DNA of 64,000 nt from Acanthacorydalis orientalis (GCA_034766995.1 CM068320.1:9831001-9895000); one strand, 5' to 3'; numbered from the stretch's first letter, positions 1 through 12,694 are shown. The notes: generated by a model from the sequence alone, not told the origin. A program made the numbers and translations.

Positions 1-1259
1 CAGATGCCATTATAGAGTCACGTCTGCTATTCTCTTCGTTTCTTGCATCATCGTTACTGCTAATAACTTAATAGGTATTCACTGAATTATTCTATATAAA
101 TATTTTAATTAAGCTATGTTCTAGTCACAAGATTATTATAAATTAATACCAATTGAAACTGAAACAGTGACGTCATTTTTATCCATAGACGTACGTAGAA
201 TCATTATATAACAATAAACGCAGTAATTATAGTCAAAACAATTAACACTGATTTCAACTATAAATTAGTACATCTTTAAAGCACTTTTTTCCATAATATT
301 TCAAGATTCTAAGTTGATATTATCGCATTGGTGAAAAGAAAAATATATGAAAAATTTATGATTTCACAAAGATAATTGTTTACCAGTAAATTTTTATGTT
401 GTGTGCAAGTACGGATTTATCTTGCTTGTAAAGGTTTTATATTAATTTTTAAACCTACACCACACTCGAAGTAATTTACCGAAACATTTTTTATATATGA
501 TATAAGATATCCGTAATTGTGAAATGTAAAATTAAATGTTAACAAGTTTACATTTATTTATGAAAAATATTAAGTACATACGTACGTAAAATATCATAAA
601 AATAAATAATTTCATTACTTATCTTATAACATAAATTACTGATAGTAAGAATTGTCAAAAAACAGACATGAGTATAAACATTATCATTTTCTATTCGACG
701 AAAAAAAAAACCATATGCTTACAGACTTACAGTTCCGCATGCTATTAAGAACTGTAAATAATTTTCTAAGGATTCGCACATAAGGGTGTAAAAATAAATA
801 GCTTATATCGGATTTTCCCCATGTTATGTATACGTGTTTATAATTCACGACAAAAAAATCCTGTTTTTCGAATAATTTGATACTGTGACTAAATTCATTT
901 TCGTTTCATAAATTAATCACTACTCCGCACATCATATATCATGGAATCGTTATCCAAATACTCATAATCAAAATGAACAATGAGCAATTGTTATATATTT
1001 TGATAAGAAATGCTGGGTTAGTAATTCATTTATAAAAATGCATGCTATTGTCGACTAGTCAAAAGAAAATAAATAACTGCTAATACATTTATAATTTATT
1101 TTACAATTATAAGAATACCTTACTAATTTTTCCACAAAATTATTGCAATTCTGTTTTTAAGTGTGTATTAATTTTTTAAGTAATGCCAATTAGAACATTA
1201 TTAAATACACAAATATAACTTATTATATACATTTTGTACCATACATTGTTAAAATAAAA

Positions 1260-1348
<89 letters not shown>

Positions 1349-1861
1349 ACAAAGTTGTATAAACATTTTAAAAGTACAGATAAATACCTGTAAACAATAA
1401 AGATAACCCTTGTCAAGAGCATTAGCACAAGGTTACTTTTTAAGATTATTCTACATATTTAAAAATATAACTCTCACCTAAAATAAGAATAAAGCTAAAG
1501 TAAGAAAGTATTGAGAATTTACAAAATTTCAAACAGTATTGTAATACAAATATTTATGCCATTTACCTCTGTGTAAATTATTATTACTGTTTGATAAAAG
1601 TAAATTATGAATATTTTTTAACTTCCTTCACTCACGCATGCATCTATGTTACACACATACACACACACACACACATATATATATATATTTATGCATACAC
1701 ACATACATACATGCATACATTGCGGTCATCTTTGTACAACACTGTGTTGAACTTTTGAACAGGGAAAACCCTGCCACATATTATGTTAGATGCAAGTTTT
1801 CATTCTTTTCTGTGAATCATTGTACTGACTCGCTAACTGTATAGCTACATCGTAAGGAGGG
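1..1861. other. Gene-free AT-rich flank, probably intron
   Basis: No open reading frame resembling a known protein is visible on either strand. The stretch holds an interrupted (TA)n tract at 1264-1345 and a mixed CA/TA/CATA tract at about 1650-1712. Because innexin 3 lacks its N-terminal exon in the window, this is most simply the 3' part of its first intron, and also intronic for the antisense Sponge gene if that gene continues to the left. Confidence 0.6.
1264..1345. repeat. (TA)n microsatellite
   Basis: Two pure TA runs are separated by a short TATGTATGTA interruption. Confidence 0.95.
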
Positions 1862-2500
1862 GAAGGTTTTGATGATGTGATTACTGAAGATATTTAAGAA
1901 TTATTGGTAGAAGAAGATACTGACGAAGCAGATTTAGTTGAAATAACATGTGAGCTAAACCAAATCAATTTACAGGATGATAGCACAGATGAAAATCCTA
2001 AAGATTATATTTTTACTCTAAAAAGCATACAGGAAGGCATAAATTTAGCCGAACAATGGAAATTCCATTTTTTAAATACAGATCCTTCTACTGAGATAAA
2101 CGCAAAATTCAATAGAAAAAATCACAAATGTTTAGCTCCATAGTACGACATTTATAAAGACCTGTTAGAAAAAACAAGCCAAATAAAAACATTTTTTAAG
2201 AACAGCAGCACATAAAAATCTAGATTCTGTAAAAGAAAGTTCTGAAGACGAAGATATTTTGCAACAAAGAAAATAATCTTTTTTAATTCTCCTAAGCAAC
2301 AAGGAAGAAGAGAAAAATTAGAGTGTATTATTTAACATTAATGTATAGTATGTTTAATCAATTACTGATAGTATTAATAAACATATTTCTGACAGTTGTG
2401 CATTTTTGTAAGTTTTTGAAGCCCAACAACACAGCTTTTGTAATGGTTCTTAGTCCCGTATAACACGATTTCGCATAACACGATTTTTTTTTAGGAACCT
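1862..2500 (+). pseudogene. Decayed pogo/Tigger-type transposase 3' end
   Basis: The frame from 1862 reads EGFDDVITEDI, a stop (1895-1897), then ELLVEEDTDEADLVE and a tail with LKSIQEGINLAEQWKFHF and KFNRKNHKCLAP. A second in-frame stop follows at 2141-2143, then DIYKDLLEKTSQIKTFF. The acidic DDV..ED.ELL block followed by an 'AEQ....F...DP..E....F.R....CL.P' block is the usual C-terminal tail of Tigger/pogo DDE transposases. Downstream at 2455-2490 the motif TAACACGATT occurs twice, as in the terminal repeats of such elements. The catalytic domain and 5' end are not visible. It lies in the innexin 3 intron before exon 2 and was probably inserted in the same orientation. Confidence 0.7.
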
Positions 2501-2674
2501 AACCACTTTCTTAGAGGAGAGTTGCCCATACATACATATACACACATACATTCATTTTTATATATATATATATATATATATGGCACGTAATATAATGTGC
2601 ATAAAAAACGCAATGAAATAAGTTTAACAAAAGTGAAAATTCAAACATTTTATTATCTATTTCGATTCTTTTAC

Positions 2675-2678
<4 letters not shown>

Positions 2679-2745
<67 letters not shown>
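2679..2745. repeat. (TA)n microsatellite
   Basis: An uninterrupted TA run of about 66 bp lies about 115 bp upstream of innexin 3 exon 2. Confidence 0.95.
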
Positions 2746-2749
<4 letters not shown>

Positions 2750-2859
2750 TAGAAAATAATAACATTAACAACAATACACATACAAGCACATTATATATAT
2801 ACATAAAAAAATAGTGATTATAAATTCCTATATTTCATTTTCTGTTTATTTATTTTTAG

Positions 2860-3065
2860 GAGATCCGATTCAATGTATAGTTGATAACGGTGTACCGACC
2901 CATGTGATAAATACGTACTGCTGGATCACGTATACATTTACAATGCCGGGGTATTCGGGAAGACAGGTCGGAACACATGTCGCTCATCCAGGTGTAGGAC
3001 CAGATATTAGTGATAAACGCTACCATAGTTATTACCAATGGGTGCCATTCGTTTTATTCTTTCAA
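2860..3065 (+). CDS. Inx3: Innexin 3 exon: extracellular loop 1 to start of TM2
   Basis: The acceptor TTTTTAG ends at 2859 and the donor GTAAGT starts at 3066. The exon begins with the last two bases of a Gly codon and reads DPIQCIVDNGVPTHVINTYC, then WITYTFTMPGYSGRQVGTHV and on to YYQWVPFVLFFQ, ending in phase 0. It contains both loop 1 cysteines and the YYQWV signature. Confidence 0.93.
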
Positions 3066-3408
3066 GTAAGTCAGAAAACAAATTATTATAAATGTTTCCC
3101 GAATAATTTTTAATTCTTTTAGTTATTCGTCTTAAATGTGTGTGTTGAATAAATAGAAATTTAAAAACATTCACCTATATTTTGAACTAAAGCAATCTAT
3201 TATCAATCGATTTATATAAAATACAATTATTTCCTACAATATAAAAGCTATATAATAAGTTAATGCCCAAAAACATGTTTTGAATTTAAATCTATTTGAT
3301 TTAGTATTTATGGACGCAAGATTTATATAGCTTTCTACTTTCCTTTTTTTCTAAATCGATTTTTTTTGTAGATTTTCATCTTCGATTGTTGTTAATACAG
3401 ATGCTCGG

Positions 3409-3449
<41 letters not shown>

Positions 3450-3662
3450 TATATATATATAAATTTTAAATAACAAAATATATCGATTATGTTATACACA
3501 AAAAATGTGTATACACTGAACGTAAATACAAGAAATACAAATAAATACAATCTTGAATAAACTGCATACATGAATAATTAATATACTTGACACAAAAGTA
3601 CAAAACAATTAAACAATCGCTTAAATACATTTTTCAGTTATAAAACAACGAACTTAAACTTG

Positions 3663-3737
<75 letters not shown>

Positions 3738-3941
3738 CTAAGGTTGATGTGATTATTATTATAATTATTTTTGTTTCAAAACTACATGAAGTTCTTTTTA
3801 CGCTTCAGAGATTTAGTAAACTGCGTTATTCTGTCAATAAACTACTTAAATATAATTTTCTATACAAAAAAAAAACATACTTGACTTAACCATGGTGATT
3901 ATAAGTCATCATTATTTTTACTAACCCATAATTTAAATACG

Positions 3942-4007
<66 letters not shown>

Positions 4008-4386
4008 TTGTGTATGTATAACTTAGTAATACATGTCACAAATATTAATATTAAGTAAAATTTTATATATAAACTAAACTGTAATTTAACAGATTTTACA
4101 AACAAAATTTATATATTTTAAAAGGATTTGAATTATTATAGTTTATCGCAAAAAAAAAATACGGAAGAAACATTTCTTAATTCATTCACATTATTTCATG
4201 TATTTAGAATGTGTAGTCGCGATAATGTGACCCCTGATAATTTGAGATATCCAGTAGTTTTACAAAGTTGTAATTTGATTTTTTCTTGTGTAGTTTTTTC
4301 AGTATTGCTTTCAATAGTATGAAATCACACCAAACAATTATTTTAATCATTCAAGCTCTCGAAAAATAATGTAAACATAGCCTATA

Positions 4387-4471
<85 letters not shown>

Positions 4472-5766
4472 GAATGTGAAACAAAAGTACTTACTGTTGC
4501 TTTTTGTATGTACATAATTTTTAATTTTACTTTACACTGCATTAAAATACATGGAAAGGATAAACAAATCAGTTTTTTAAATAGATCTGAAATCTTTTTC
4601 ATCCCTCTCAAGTTTGACGGTGTAGTAAATAGATCAAACTATTGTGACCCTACTGTATGTATGTATGTTTGTAAAAGTACTGGACATCACAAATTATCAA
4701 TGGTTATAGTTAGTAGGTCTGTTCGATATGTACTCTGAACTTACTTGGAGTTTTATAACTTTACTCTTTCTTACTTTGAACTTATTTTTATCGAACAACT
4801 TAGAGTAAGTTTAGAGTAAATCATATAATTACTACTTCATCATATGATCAATACTTTATGTCTATACTTCTGTTCAACTTGATAAATTTCAGCAGATTCG
4901 TCAATTAATGTTGGACAATTATCAATAAATTTAAAATCGTACATTTTTTTATCGTACAGTTAGGTTATTAGTTTCAAAATATGTTTGAAAGTTAAAACGT
5001 TGTTTAAAATGTTTCTCTAATAAAGATCAGGTGTAAGTCAAGAGTAAAAAATCTCCAGTTACAACTTACTCTAAACTGTTCGACGAAAATCCCGAATACG
5101 GTCAGAGTACATATCGAACAGAAATGTGTAAAATTTCTTACTCCGGGTAAGTTCAAAGTACAAATCGAACAGACCCAGTTATTACACAATTTAAAAAATA
5201 ATTTTAGTATTAACGTATTTAATTAATTTCGTTTCGCATTGATTATTTTCTTTACATACTTAATTTATTTGTTATCTTATAATTCTTATATATAAGTCAT
5301 ACAATAATAAAGGGATTTTAAAATGTGGAAAAAATTAATTAAAAATATTTTAGAATCAAAATGATCTACAATAAGCAAACAATGCATATTATTTATGAAA
5401 AAGGATGTTTCGCGCAGACCACACCTCGTCATTAAAAGTTAATTACATATTAAACAAAACTGATTATTACAATGTTCCGTGGAAGAAATTCATATAAATG
5501 TCAAATTTGAGTACGATAATTAAAAATGAAACATTGGTTATAATTTAATACGCATTAAATTACATAAAAGTGTACATGCACTACTACGAAATGCCAAAAA
5601 AAACATTAACGTTTTATAATATAGTCAAATATGAAACTACTTCAGTGCATTGGACAGATACAGATTGATTAATGTTTCGTGTTTATGACACTCTGTACCT
5701 CTATAATTTTATTAAATTATTCTACGAGAATCACCTGACCAATTAACCAATGAATCATCAGTTCAT

Positions 5767-5842
<76 letters not shown>

Positions 5843-6689
5843 AGAAAATTTAATACAAATCACTTTTCAATTATTTTCTAAAATAAGAGGTTATTTTTAA
5901 TCGTATTTATTTTTACTGTGTCCCAAAAGTTCGTACACGAGAGTAACATGTATGTAAATACATAGTTTTACTAAAAAATATTTAAGGAATATTTATGATA
6001 TTAAAATCGATAATTAACATTTTCACGGGGAGCGTTACGTATGCATGACTGGCTACCATCGGTTTTCGGCTGGATTTTGATGAAGTGAGCGATGATATTA
6101 ACTTGAATGATGATCGTGATTGGTTGGAAAGTGATTTCATTCCTAAAGTGCATAGTTTTACAGAGCAACAAGGAATACAGACGAAATCTCTAGATTTAAA
6201 CAATATAAAATAATGTTTACAATTCATTATCGGAGACGATTTCATAGCTACACTTGTCGGGGGGTCAAATAGACACTGTTATCAAAACAACAGCAGTGAC
6301 AGTAGCATAACAGATAAAAGGAAAGGTCGGGCTGACACTAGTAATATAAAAATTAAAAAAATTATTGACTTTATCATTCTAATGCGTCTTGTGAAAAAGT
6401 CTGAGAAAAATGATTACACTGGTCCACAGATCCATTACTTCATACACCGATCTTTGATGATACAATGAGCCAGAGACATATTCTGTCGGATATGGTGATA
6501 CTGTCACTTGACAAACAATAATGTTAATACAATTAATGCATATTTGTACAAATAATAATGTTTATACAATTAATGCGTTTAAGATCGGTTGCTACCGCCT
6601 GCGCGACTGCGAAAAGTGTCCGCGGAGAAAAAAGTCCCGCATCTGAACAGCGAAAGTGTTAAAATCCTGAAAATTTGATTTTCTGAATT

Positions 6690-6748
<59 letters not shown>

Positions 6749-8329
6749 CTTTAATTACAATCAAATTGTAAGTACTTATTTAAATTCTAAAGTAACATTG
6801 TATTTAATGTTTCAGGGTATCCTCTTCTACGTTCCTCACTGGTTATGGAAGAACTGGGAAGAAGGAAAAATTCGTATAATCACTGAAGGGATGAGAGGCA
6901 ATATTGTGGGTGCAAAAAAAGAACGTTTAAAGCGTCAAGATCATCTTATTCAGTACATCACAGATACGCTACACCTTCATAATACATATGCATTCGGATA
7001 TTTTTTCTGTGAAACACTGAATTTCGTCAATGTGGTAAATAAATATATATGTGTACAATTTGTTTTCTTTCCATTACATTACATTAAATAACTGAAATAA
7101 TTACACTTTCGTACTTGAAAACGTCATTTTTAAGGTTTGAATAATTATGTTCGTGATTAATTCTTCTTGTTTTTAAATCTAATAGTTTTTTTTTGTCGTA
7201 CATAATCTACCTAACATGCATTTTGGTTTTAATTCTTGACGATAATTATCTGCATGAATGTGTTCGTTGTTACAATTAATTTACATATTTGTGTGTTGGT
7301 TTATATAGATGATAATTTAGCCAGACCTGTTCTGTATTCGAACATGTTATTTTATCAATATGTATAATTATGATTTATTTATTTATCTATTATAATAATT
7401 ATTATTATTTCCTAATAGCTCTTAATGACTAAATTAAATAAATATAAACTAAAATGAAAATATTTCGAATAAAATTCAGTACACATTTCTTATACATATG
7501 TGCAGTATAGCATATGTAGAGTTAATACGCCAAAAAAAAACACCGTTGATGTATTTTTTATTAACACAAATATATTTACTGATTTATGTTTATTATTCTT
7601 TTAGATAATGAACATGTTCTTTCTGGATAAATTCCTCGGCGGTGCTTTCTTCTCGTACGGAACAGATGTTATACGTTTTTCTAACATGAACCAACACCAA
7701 AGAAGTGACCCTATGGTGGAAGTGTTCCCACGTGTTACAAAATGTACCTTCCATAAATTCGGTCCATCAGGCACGATTCAAAAACACGACGCATTGTGCG
7801 TACTCGCTCTGAACATTCTCAACGAGAAGATTTACATTTTCCTGTGGTTCTGGTTCATTATTCTGGCCGTTCTGTCCGGTCTCGCTGTAATATATTCTGC
7901 TGCGGTCGTGTTGCTGCCTAGTGTGCGCGAAACAATTCTCAAGAGACGCTTTAGATTCGGAACACCGGCAGGTGTTGCAGCATTGATAAGGAAAACGCAG
8001 GTATGTAAATAATTCAGTTCGTCTATATTTTAGTAATATCGCACGCGGGTATCGTTGTTGTGTTGTTTTGATTATTTATCTTTTTTTATTTACTTTAAAC
8101 GAATAGATATAATTATGCCATATATGAAACAGATGGTATTTTACTCATTGAACTCACTAATTAAATTTCTCGTCGTGTCATACAGCTGCAAATATTCTTT
8201 GTTTTAAAATTTTCCTATTTTAATACAATATTTTTTATTATCGGAACATTGCTTACAATACAATTGTTTATTTTTTATCTCAATTCTAATAACTGCATAC
8301 AATGAAAATATTTAAATAGAATAATATAG

Positions 8330-8398
<69 letters not shown>

Positions 8399-8643
8399 AT
8401 TTCCGCTCGAAAACGAAGCGACATAATTTTCGTAAATTCGAAATGTTTTGTTTGCAGGTCGGAGATTTTCTGATCTTACATTTGCTAGGACAAAACATGA
8501 ATCTACTCGTATTCGGCGAGATTCTCGAAGAGCTGACCCGACGTCTTAATCTTGGGAACAACGTGCCGTCAGCGCCGAGCACATTAGAAATGAGTCCTAT
8601 ATATCCAGAAATAGAAAAGTTCGGCAAAGAAACCGAAACATAG
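2860..8643 (+). CDS. Inx3: Innexin 3 gap-junction subunit (5' partial, four exons)
   Basis: Four exons (2860-3065, 6816-7034, 7605-8000, 8458-8643) join in frame through consensus GT..AG introns to give 334 residues after a split glycine codon. Innexins are four-pass membrane proteins that form invertebrate gap junctions. Visible family features are two cysteines in extracellular loop 1 (C in DPIQCIVD and C in INTYCWI), the YYQWV signature at the start of TM2, two cysteines in loop 2 (TKCTFHKFGPSG and DALCVLALN), and TM4 in IYIFLWFWFIILAVLSGL. The C-terminus, APSTLEM followed by SPIYPEIEKFGKETET, is typical of innexin 3 rather than innexins 1, 2, 7 or shakB. About 55-60 N-terminal residues including TM1 are missing; their exon must lie left of the window and end in phase 1. 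No frameshifts or stops are present. It lies antisense to the Sponge exons. Confidence 0.93.
4386..4468. repeat. (CT)n(TA)n compound microsatellite
   Basis: A CT run passes directly into a TA run. The same CT-then-TA architecture recurs at 5767-5839, 6690-6743 and, in shorter form, at 51491-51520 and 58291-58391. Confidence 0.95.
4714..5177. mobile_element. Foldback-type MITE with long terminal inverted repeats
   Basis: The left end reads TAGGTCTGTTCGATATGTAC and the right end, on the opposite strand, TGGGTCTGTTCGATTTGTAC. Similarity continues through CTCTGAACTTAC versus TTTGAACTTACC. A second inverted pair lies further in: TCGAACAACTTAGAGTAAG near 4794 against TCGAACAGTTTAGAGTAAG near 5085. 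The element therefore looks like two arms around a short centre, with no coding capacity. GTTA flanks both sides (4709-4712 and 5178-5181) and could be a target duplication, with one base unaccounted for. The superfamily is not assigned. It lies in the innexin 3 intron. Confidence 0.7.
5767..5839. repeat. (CT)n(TA)n compound microsatellite
   Basis: A CT run is followed by a TA run, within the innexin 3 intron. Confidence 0.95.
6049..6662 (+). pseudogene. piggyBac-like transposase N-terminal fragment joined to a 3' terminal repeat
   Basis: The frame at 6061-6213 reads FRLDFDEVSDDINLN, DWLESDFIPKVHSF and TEQQGIQTKSLDLNN, then a stop. After a frame change it resembles the piggyBac region before the catalytic core (FIGDDFIATLVGGSNRHC, later IIDFIILMRLVKKSEKNDY). 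The sequence then jumps to a GC-rich terminal segment ending AGCGAAAGTG followed by TTAA (6659-6662), the piggyBac target site. The catalytic domain and 5' terminal repeat are absent, so this is an internally deleted or truncated copy. The terminal motif TTAACACTTTCGC resembles the end of the MITE at 36196-36434. It sits about 150 bp upstream of innexin 3 exon 6816. Confidence 0.75.
6690..6743. repeat. (CT)n(TA)n compound microsatellite
   Basis: A CT run followed by a TA run lies just upstream of the branch and acceptor region of innexin 3 exon 6816. Confidence 0.95.
6816..7034 (+). CDS. Inx3: Innexin 3 exon: TM2 and cytoplasmic loop to TM3
   Basis: The acceptor TTTCAG ends at 6815 and the donor GTAAAT starts at 7035. 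The exon reads GILFYVPHWLWKNWEEGKIR, continues through a charged cytoplasmic loop (KKERLKRQDHLIQYI) and enters TM3 at YAFGYFFCETLNFVNV. Both boundaries are phase 0. Confidence 0.93.
7605..8000 (+). CDS. Inx3: Innexin 3 exon: TM3, extracellular loop 2, TM4
   Basis: The acceptor TCTTTTAG ends at 7604 and the donor GTATGT starts at 8001. The exon starts IMNMFFLDKFLGGAFFSYGT, so translation runs through from NFVNV without using the internal ATG at 7608 as a start. It carries loop 2 with FPRVTKCTFHKFGPSG and ALCVLALNILNEK, TM4 (FLWFWFIILAVLSGL) and the start of the cytoplasmic tail, ending in Q in phase 0. Confidence 0.94.
8332..8396. repeat. (TA)n microsatellite
   Basis: A TA run of about 64 bp fills much of the short intron before the last innexin 3 exon, ending about 60 bp from the acceptor. 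Confidence 0.95.
8458..8643 (+). CDS. Inx3: Innexin 3 last exon: cytoplasmic C-terminus
   Basis: The acceptor TTTGCAG ends at 8457. The exon reads VGDFLILHLLGQNMN, then LLVFGEILEELTRRLN and the C-terminal APSTLEM..IYPEIEKFG motif, with the stop TAG at 8641-8643. The GDF/GDW-L-L motif at the exon start is common to innexins; the APSTLEM tail is what supports paralogue 3. Confidence 0.94.
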   Translation, partial: VGDFLILHLLGQNMNLLVFGEILEELTRRLNLGNNVPSAPSTLEMSPIYPEIEKFGKETET

Positions 8644-8905
8644 AAACGAAAATGAAAACTATTTATTATTGTTACGATTTAAGCTGATCTGTGAAACGTC
8701 TCGAAATAAGCGATTTCCGTTGCGGATATTAACAAATATATACGATAAATGATTAGAGAAATATCAATCGATCGGTCGAAATTTAAGTATTACGTTTTAT
8801 AAATTTCTATTGAGAATTCAGATTCTCGCGTACGAACGGGATCGTCGAAATGTTCAGCTAGTCGAAAATTGATTCCGATTGAGGCACTCGAATTTAATTT
8901 TTCTG

Positions 8906-8911
8906 AATAAA
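8906..8911 (+). terminator. Candidate polyadenylation signal of innexin 3
   Basis: AATAAA lies about 260 bp after the stop codon, at the end of a stretch (8644-8890) that is richer in GC than the downstream DNA, as expected for a 3'UTR. Other AATAAA motifs are common by chance in such AT-rich sequence, so the cleavage site is only inferred. Confidence 0.45.
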
Positions 8912-9034
8912 AATTATCTCAATGTAGATTTATTGGTTACTAAAAAAAATCGATTGCAATATATAGTACGATCTGATTTTACTTTTTATCGTAATTATAT
9001 TTATTCAATTTGGTTAAATTATTATTAAAATTTT

Positions 9035-9037
<3 letters not shown>

Positions 9038-9094
<57 letters not shown>
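9038..9094. repeat. (TA)n microsatellite
   Basis: A pure TA run lies downstream of the innexin 3 3'UTR. Confidence 0.95.
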
Positions 9095-9097
<3 letters not shown>

Positions 9098-12000
9098 GCT
9101 TCTAATGATAACAAATGCTGTTTTACTTCAACGAAGTAGCGCTATCCGATTATAAAAAGAACTTTCAATGAATTATTAGTTGCATTGGTTATAAAACTAG
9201 AAAAGTTGTTCTGAAAGTAGGTCAATGACAACTTTCATAACAAATCTAAATGGATTTTTGCGTTGCTCTTTCAAAGAAAAAAAAAAGAAAATTCTATCTG
9301 TAAAAAGTATTAATGTCTATAGAATTGCATTTTTTTTTTAATTTGTCTCGAATCTCACTACTAGATATAACGATTTCTAAACAAATATTTACGACGCCCG
9401 TTTGTGAAAATAATCAATTCTGTGTTCTTGTCGGTGTATTCAGCAAATTTCCTGCCATAGAATAGGGATCTCTTTAGGTAATTTAATACTTCGACAATAA
9501 AAAAATCTGTGTAATTTGAATCGAATAAAAATCAAAAAAAAAAGTTTAATAATAAAAATAATTTATATGTGTTTGAGAATACGTGTTAGGTTTAATATTT
9601 GTGATTCAGTTTGTGTCGAAAGATGTTTCCGTCAATATGAATATGATTTAGAATTAGGTTGACAATGTCACACAATAATGTGCTTACAGCAATAGTATTT
9701 TTCTTTCCATTTTCTTAGTTTATTACAGGTATTAATACTACTTTTATTGATTATTATAATTATAATTATTATTATTATTATACTATTATTATTATTATAA
9801 ATACTACGTCATTTTTTTCGATTGCTACTCCATTCTGTCAGCATTGTGATAGACAGAGCTTTCGTTACAGCTTTTGTTAAACATTTCATGTTGTTTTTCT
9901 TTTATTTCTTAATTATATTGCAACAAAAATCGCATCAGATGTCCGGCTATGTAAGTGATTTAGGATAAGACTGTCGCTACTTTAATAATTGTTGTTCGTT
10001 TAGGATTATGAAAAATAGAAAGGAATACCAATTAATTTTTGTTTAGATTTTGATTTATAATTTTGTCATTAAGTGATATGTATTCGAGCTGTATGATGAA
10101 CATATTTTTTTTTAAATATATACACATATATAAATATATATTAAAATTTACAGGTGTGCTGTTTTTCTTGTCGCATGTATCAAATAACTTACTTTTATTG
10201 CGTACTTAACTAATAAAAGGCTCTAATCTCATTACATAAAAAACAAAGCTCATATTTCTGCTGATAAAACGTACAATCAACCAAAACAACAATTAAAGAA
10301 ATTCTTGGATCTCAATAATCTTGGTTACAATTTTAATAACCAAATAATGTCCACAGAATGGCAATAAACAGCTTATTTTTTAATAAACTTACAAATGTTT
10401 ACTGATATAATAACACAATAAACGGTCATTACTCAATTCAAGTATTTCTAAATTGAAGTCTGTTGGGTCTTGCATGTTTGACTTTAATTGTAAATTAATT
10501 TAAACCCGGACAAAATTCATATCTAATTTATATATATATATATATATATCCTGTAATATAGACATAGAGTGGGAGAATATTTTTTTTCGTTATTAAAAAT
10601 GTGAGTGAATCGAAATTATTTCTTATGCATTAATATTTAACAGCAACTATAGAAAATATTCTTAAACAATGAATAAAATACACACGGAAACTTTGCTAAA
10701 AAATAAATCATTTAAACAATTTTTTTTACTATTAAAAGTAAATGGAAATGTATTTTCGGTTATTTGTCTCGTAACAAAATTATATTCATCATATATCCAT
10801 GAAAACTTTTTTAATTATAAAAATCACCAACAGATTTTTACAAAATTATTATTTAAAATACACATACGTCGCAAAGAATTCGAATTCATAATAAATCCAC
10901 TACAACACAATTACTTAACCAACTTTTTATGGATGAATAGTTGTATGATGCAGTTATATGAAGATTTTTTTTTGTTAATAGCTCTAGGTCGTATTTTAAA
11001 TTTTATTATGAATACTAAATAGATTCAGATTTTATTTACTGTTATAAGAGAACGGTTAATATAAATCTTTTATTTATAAGTGCAGTTTTTTTTATTCACG
11101 GTAAGTTAGAACAGCTATGAAAATATTTAAAAACTTATATATTTTAAATATATGAAAAACGATTACAAATGTTTCTGTCATTAAAAGAAAACTTTCAGAT
11201 GTATATTTTATTCCTGTAATAGTTCATTAATTACACAAAATGATTAAATGCGGTTCAGAATATCGTAATTAAGGTCCGGATCGCGAGACATACGACGTCA
11301 CTCAATTCGAAAAAGTGGCGTTTTTTCATAGACGTACACTTACTTATTCGTATGCATAGTGAAGCACTAATGTCGGATTTCATTTCCTGAGTGCATAACG
11401 TTAATGTAAGAATATTCATTTAGATTAATGAAAATGAAATTATAAATATTTTTAATATATAAATAGCTCGTTTACCGTCTGAACTGTATTACTAATAGTT
11501 AATGGTACAACATAAAATTTGTTAAAAATGAACATTCACGGTCATGATTTTAATTTAAAAAAGTGATTCTATAAAATTCCTGACAATCAGGTTCTAATTA
11601 CAATATTGTTAAATGATATTATGTATTCATTTGAAAATTCTATTTTTTATTTTAAATTTGCAGATTCGGAGTAAATTTAAATAAATACATATAATACATA
11701 GTTAAAAATAATTTGAAATATGAAAAATTGCATGATATATTTGAAATGATTGTAATATTTATTTATCAAATTCATTTTCGAATTATCAACGTTACAATCT
11801 TATGGCATCTTAAAATATCGAGATATCAATTTTTTCTCTAAAAATATATGCAAAAACAACATATTTTCGTCAAATGAAAGTTGAAAAAACTATTTAATAG
11901 TTTATTATAGAAATAAAAGTGAGCTAGAGTACAAAGTTTGTATCGGTTCAAATATACAATTATATGTCGAAATTGGAAAATTTTAATGTTCATATTAACA

Positions 12001-12383
12001 GAATAGTTATGAGAAATATGAAAATATATTTCTATTTTATTAATTCAAATAGAATCTTGACGAACATTTCCAACTTTTAAGTAGATGAAAAAGTTACTAT
12101 TTATAGTTAAGTTTTTTTTTATTATGACCACCTATCATAAAAACAATAATCTCGAAAACACTCCACTGCTCAAAGATATTTATTTTTACTAAGACATTTA
12201 GGGGTAGGAGAGTACAGTTATCCATAGAATTTGTGAATACATACTTGTTCTTTATAGCACCCGAGTGTTTCTTGGTTTTTGTACAAATAGTAGGTTATAT
12301 ACTAATTGAAAAAGTGAATATTATTTATGTTCAGGTAAATCAAGTGCCGCTTTCTTTACAATATATTGTGTTCTTGTGATCCA

Positions 12384-12621
12384 AATCAAATCAAATTCAA
12401 AAATAATTTTATTGTGAAGAATTTTACACGTTTCAACGCCGTATTTACTGTACGTTGGATGGAAATTGAGGTTTGGTCCGGGGTCTTGGCCGAGGCTTTT
12501 AAACAGGTTTTGACAGGAGATTTGTGTTTCAGGAAGTGTGTATAAGGGATAGTTTGAAGTGATGGGGTCCAGAAAAATTTTTCAAAAAACCGGAAGGAAT
12601 GGAGTTCTTGCGATCCAGACG

Positions 12622-12622
<1 letters not shown>
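12384..12622 (-). mobile_element. Candidate 3' end of a non-LTR retroelement
   Basis: On the minus strand this GC-richer stretch ends with AATAAAATTATTTTTGAA and then a short tandem TTTGAT-like tail. A polyadenylation-like signal followed by a simple tandem tail is common at the 3' ends of insect non-LTR retrotransposons. No reverse transcriptase motif is visible, so the family is unknown and the call is tentative. Confidence 0.35.

Positions 12623-12623
<1 letters not shown>

Positions 12624-12691
<68 letters not shown>
12624..12691. repeat. (TA)n microsatellite
   Basis: An uninterrupted TA run abuts the candidate retroelement tail. Confidence 0.95.

Positions 12692-12694
<3 letters not shown>

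Noticed and set aside
161..211. Resemblance between 161-211 and 11300-11345 (CATAGACGTAC core)
   Set aside because: The shared part is short and gapped, with no terminal structure. It may be chance or a very old repeat.
5919..5945. CTGTGTCCCAAAAGTTCG, resembling a Tc1/mariner terminal repeat
   Set aside because: No inverted partner was found within the window, so no element can be delimited.
7608..8012. ATG at 7608 as an independent gene start
   Set aside because: The upstream codon ATA follows a splice acceptor and the frame continues from the previous innexin exon (NFVNV-IMNMFFLD), so this is an internal methionine.
10669..11022. 117-codon plus-strand frame
   Set aside because: Composition is that of random AT-rich sequence (Lys, Asn, Phe, Ile, Leu), with no domain, no good splice context and no family resemblance.
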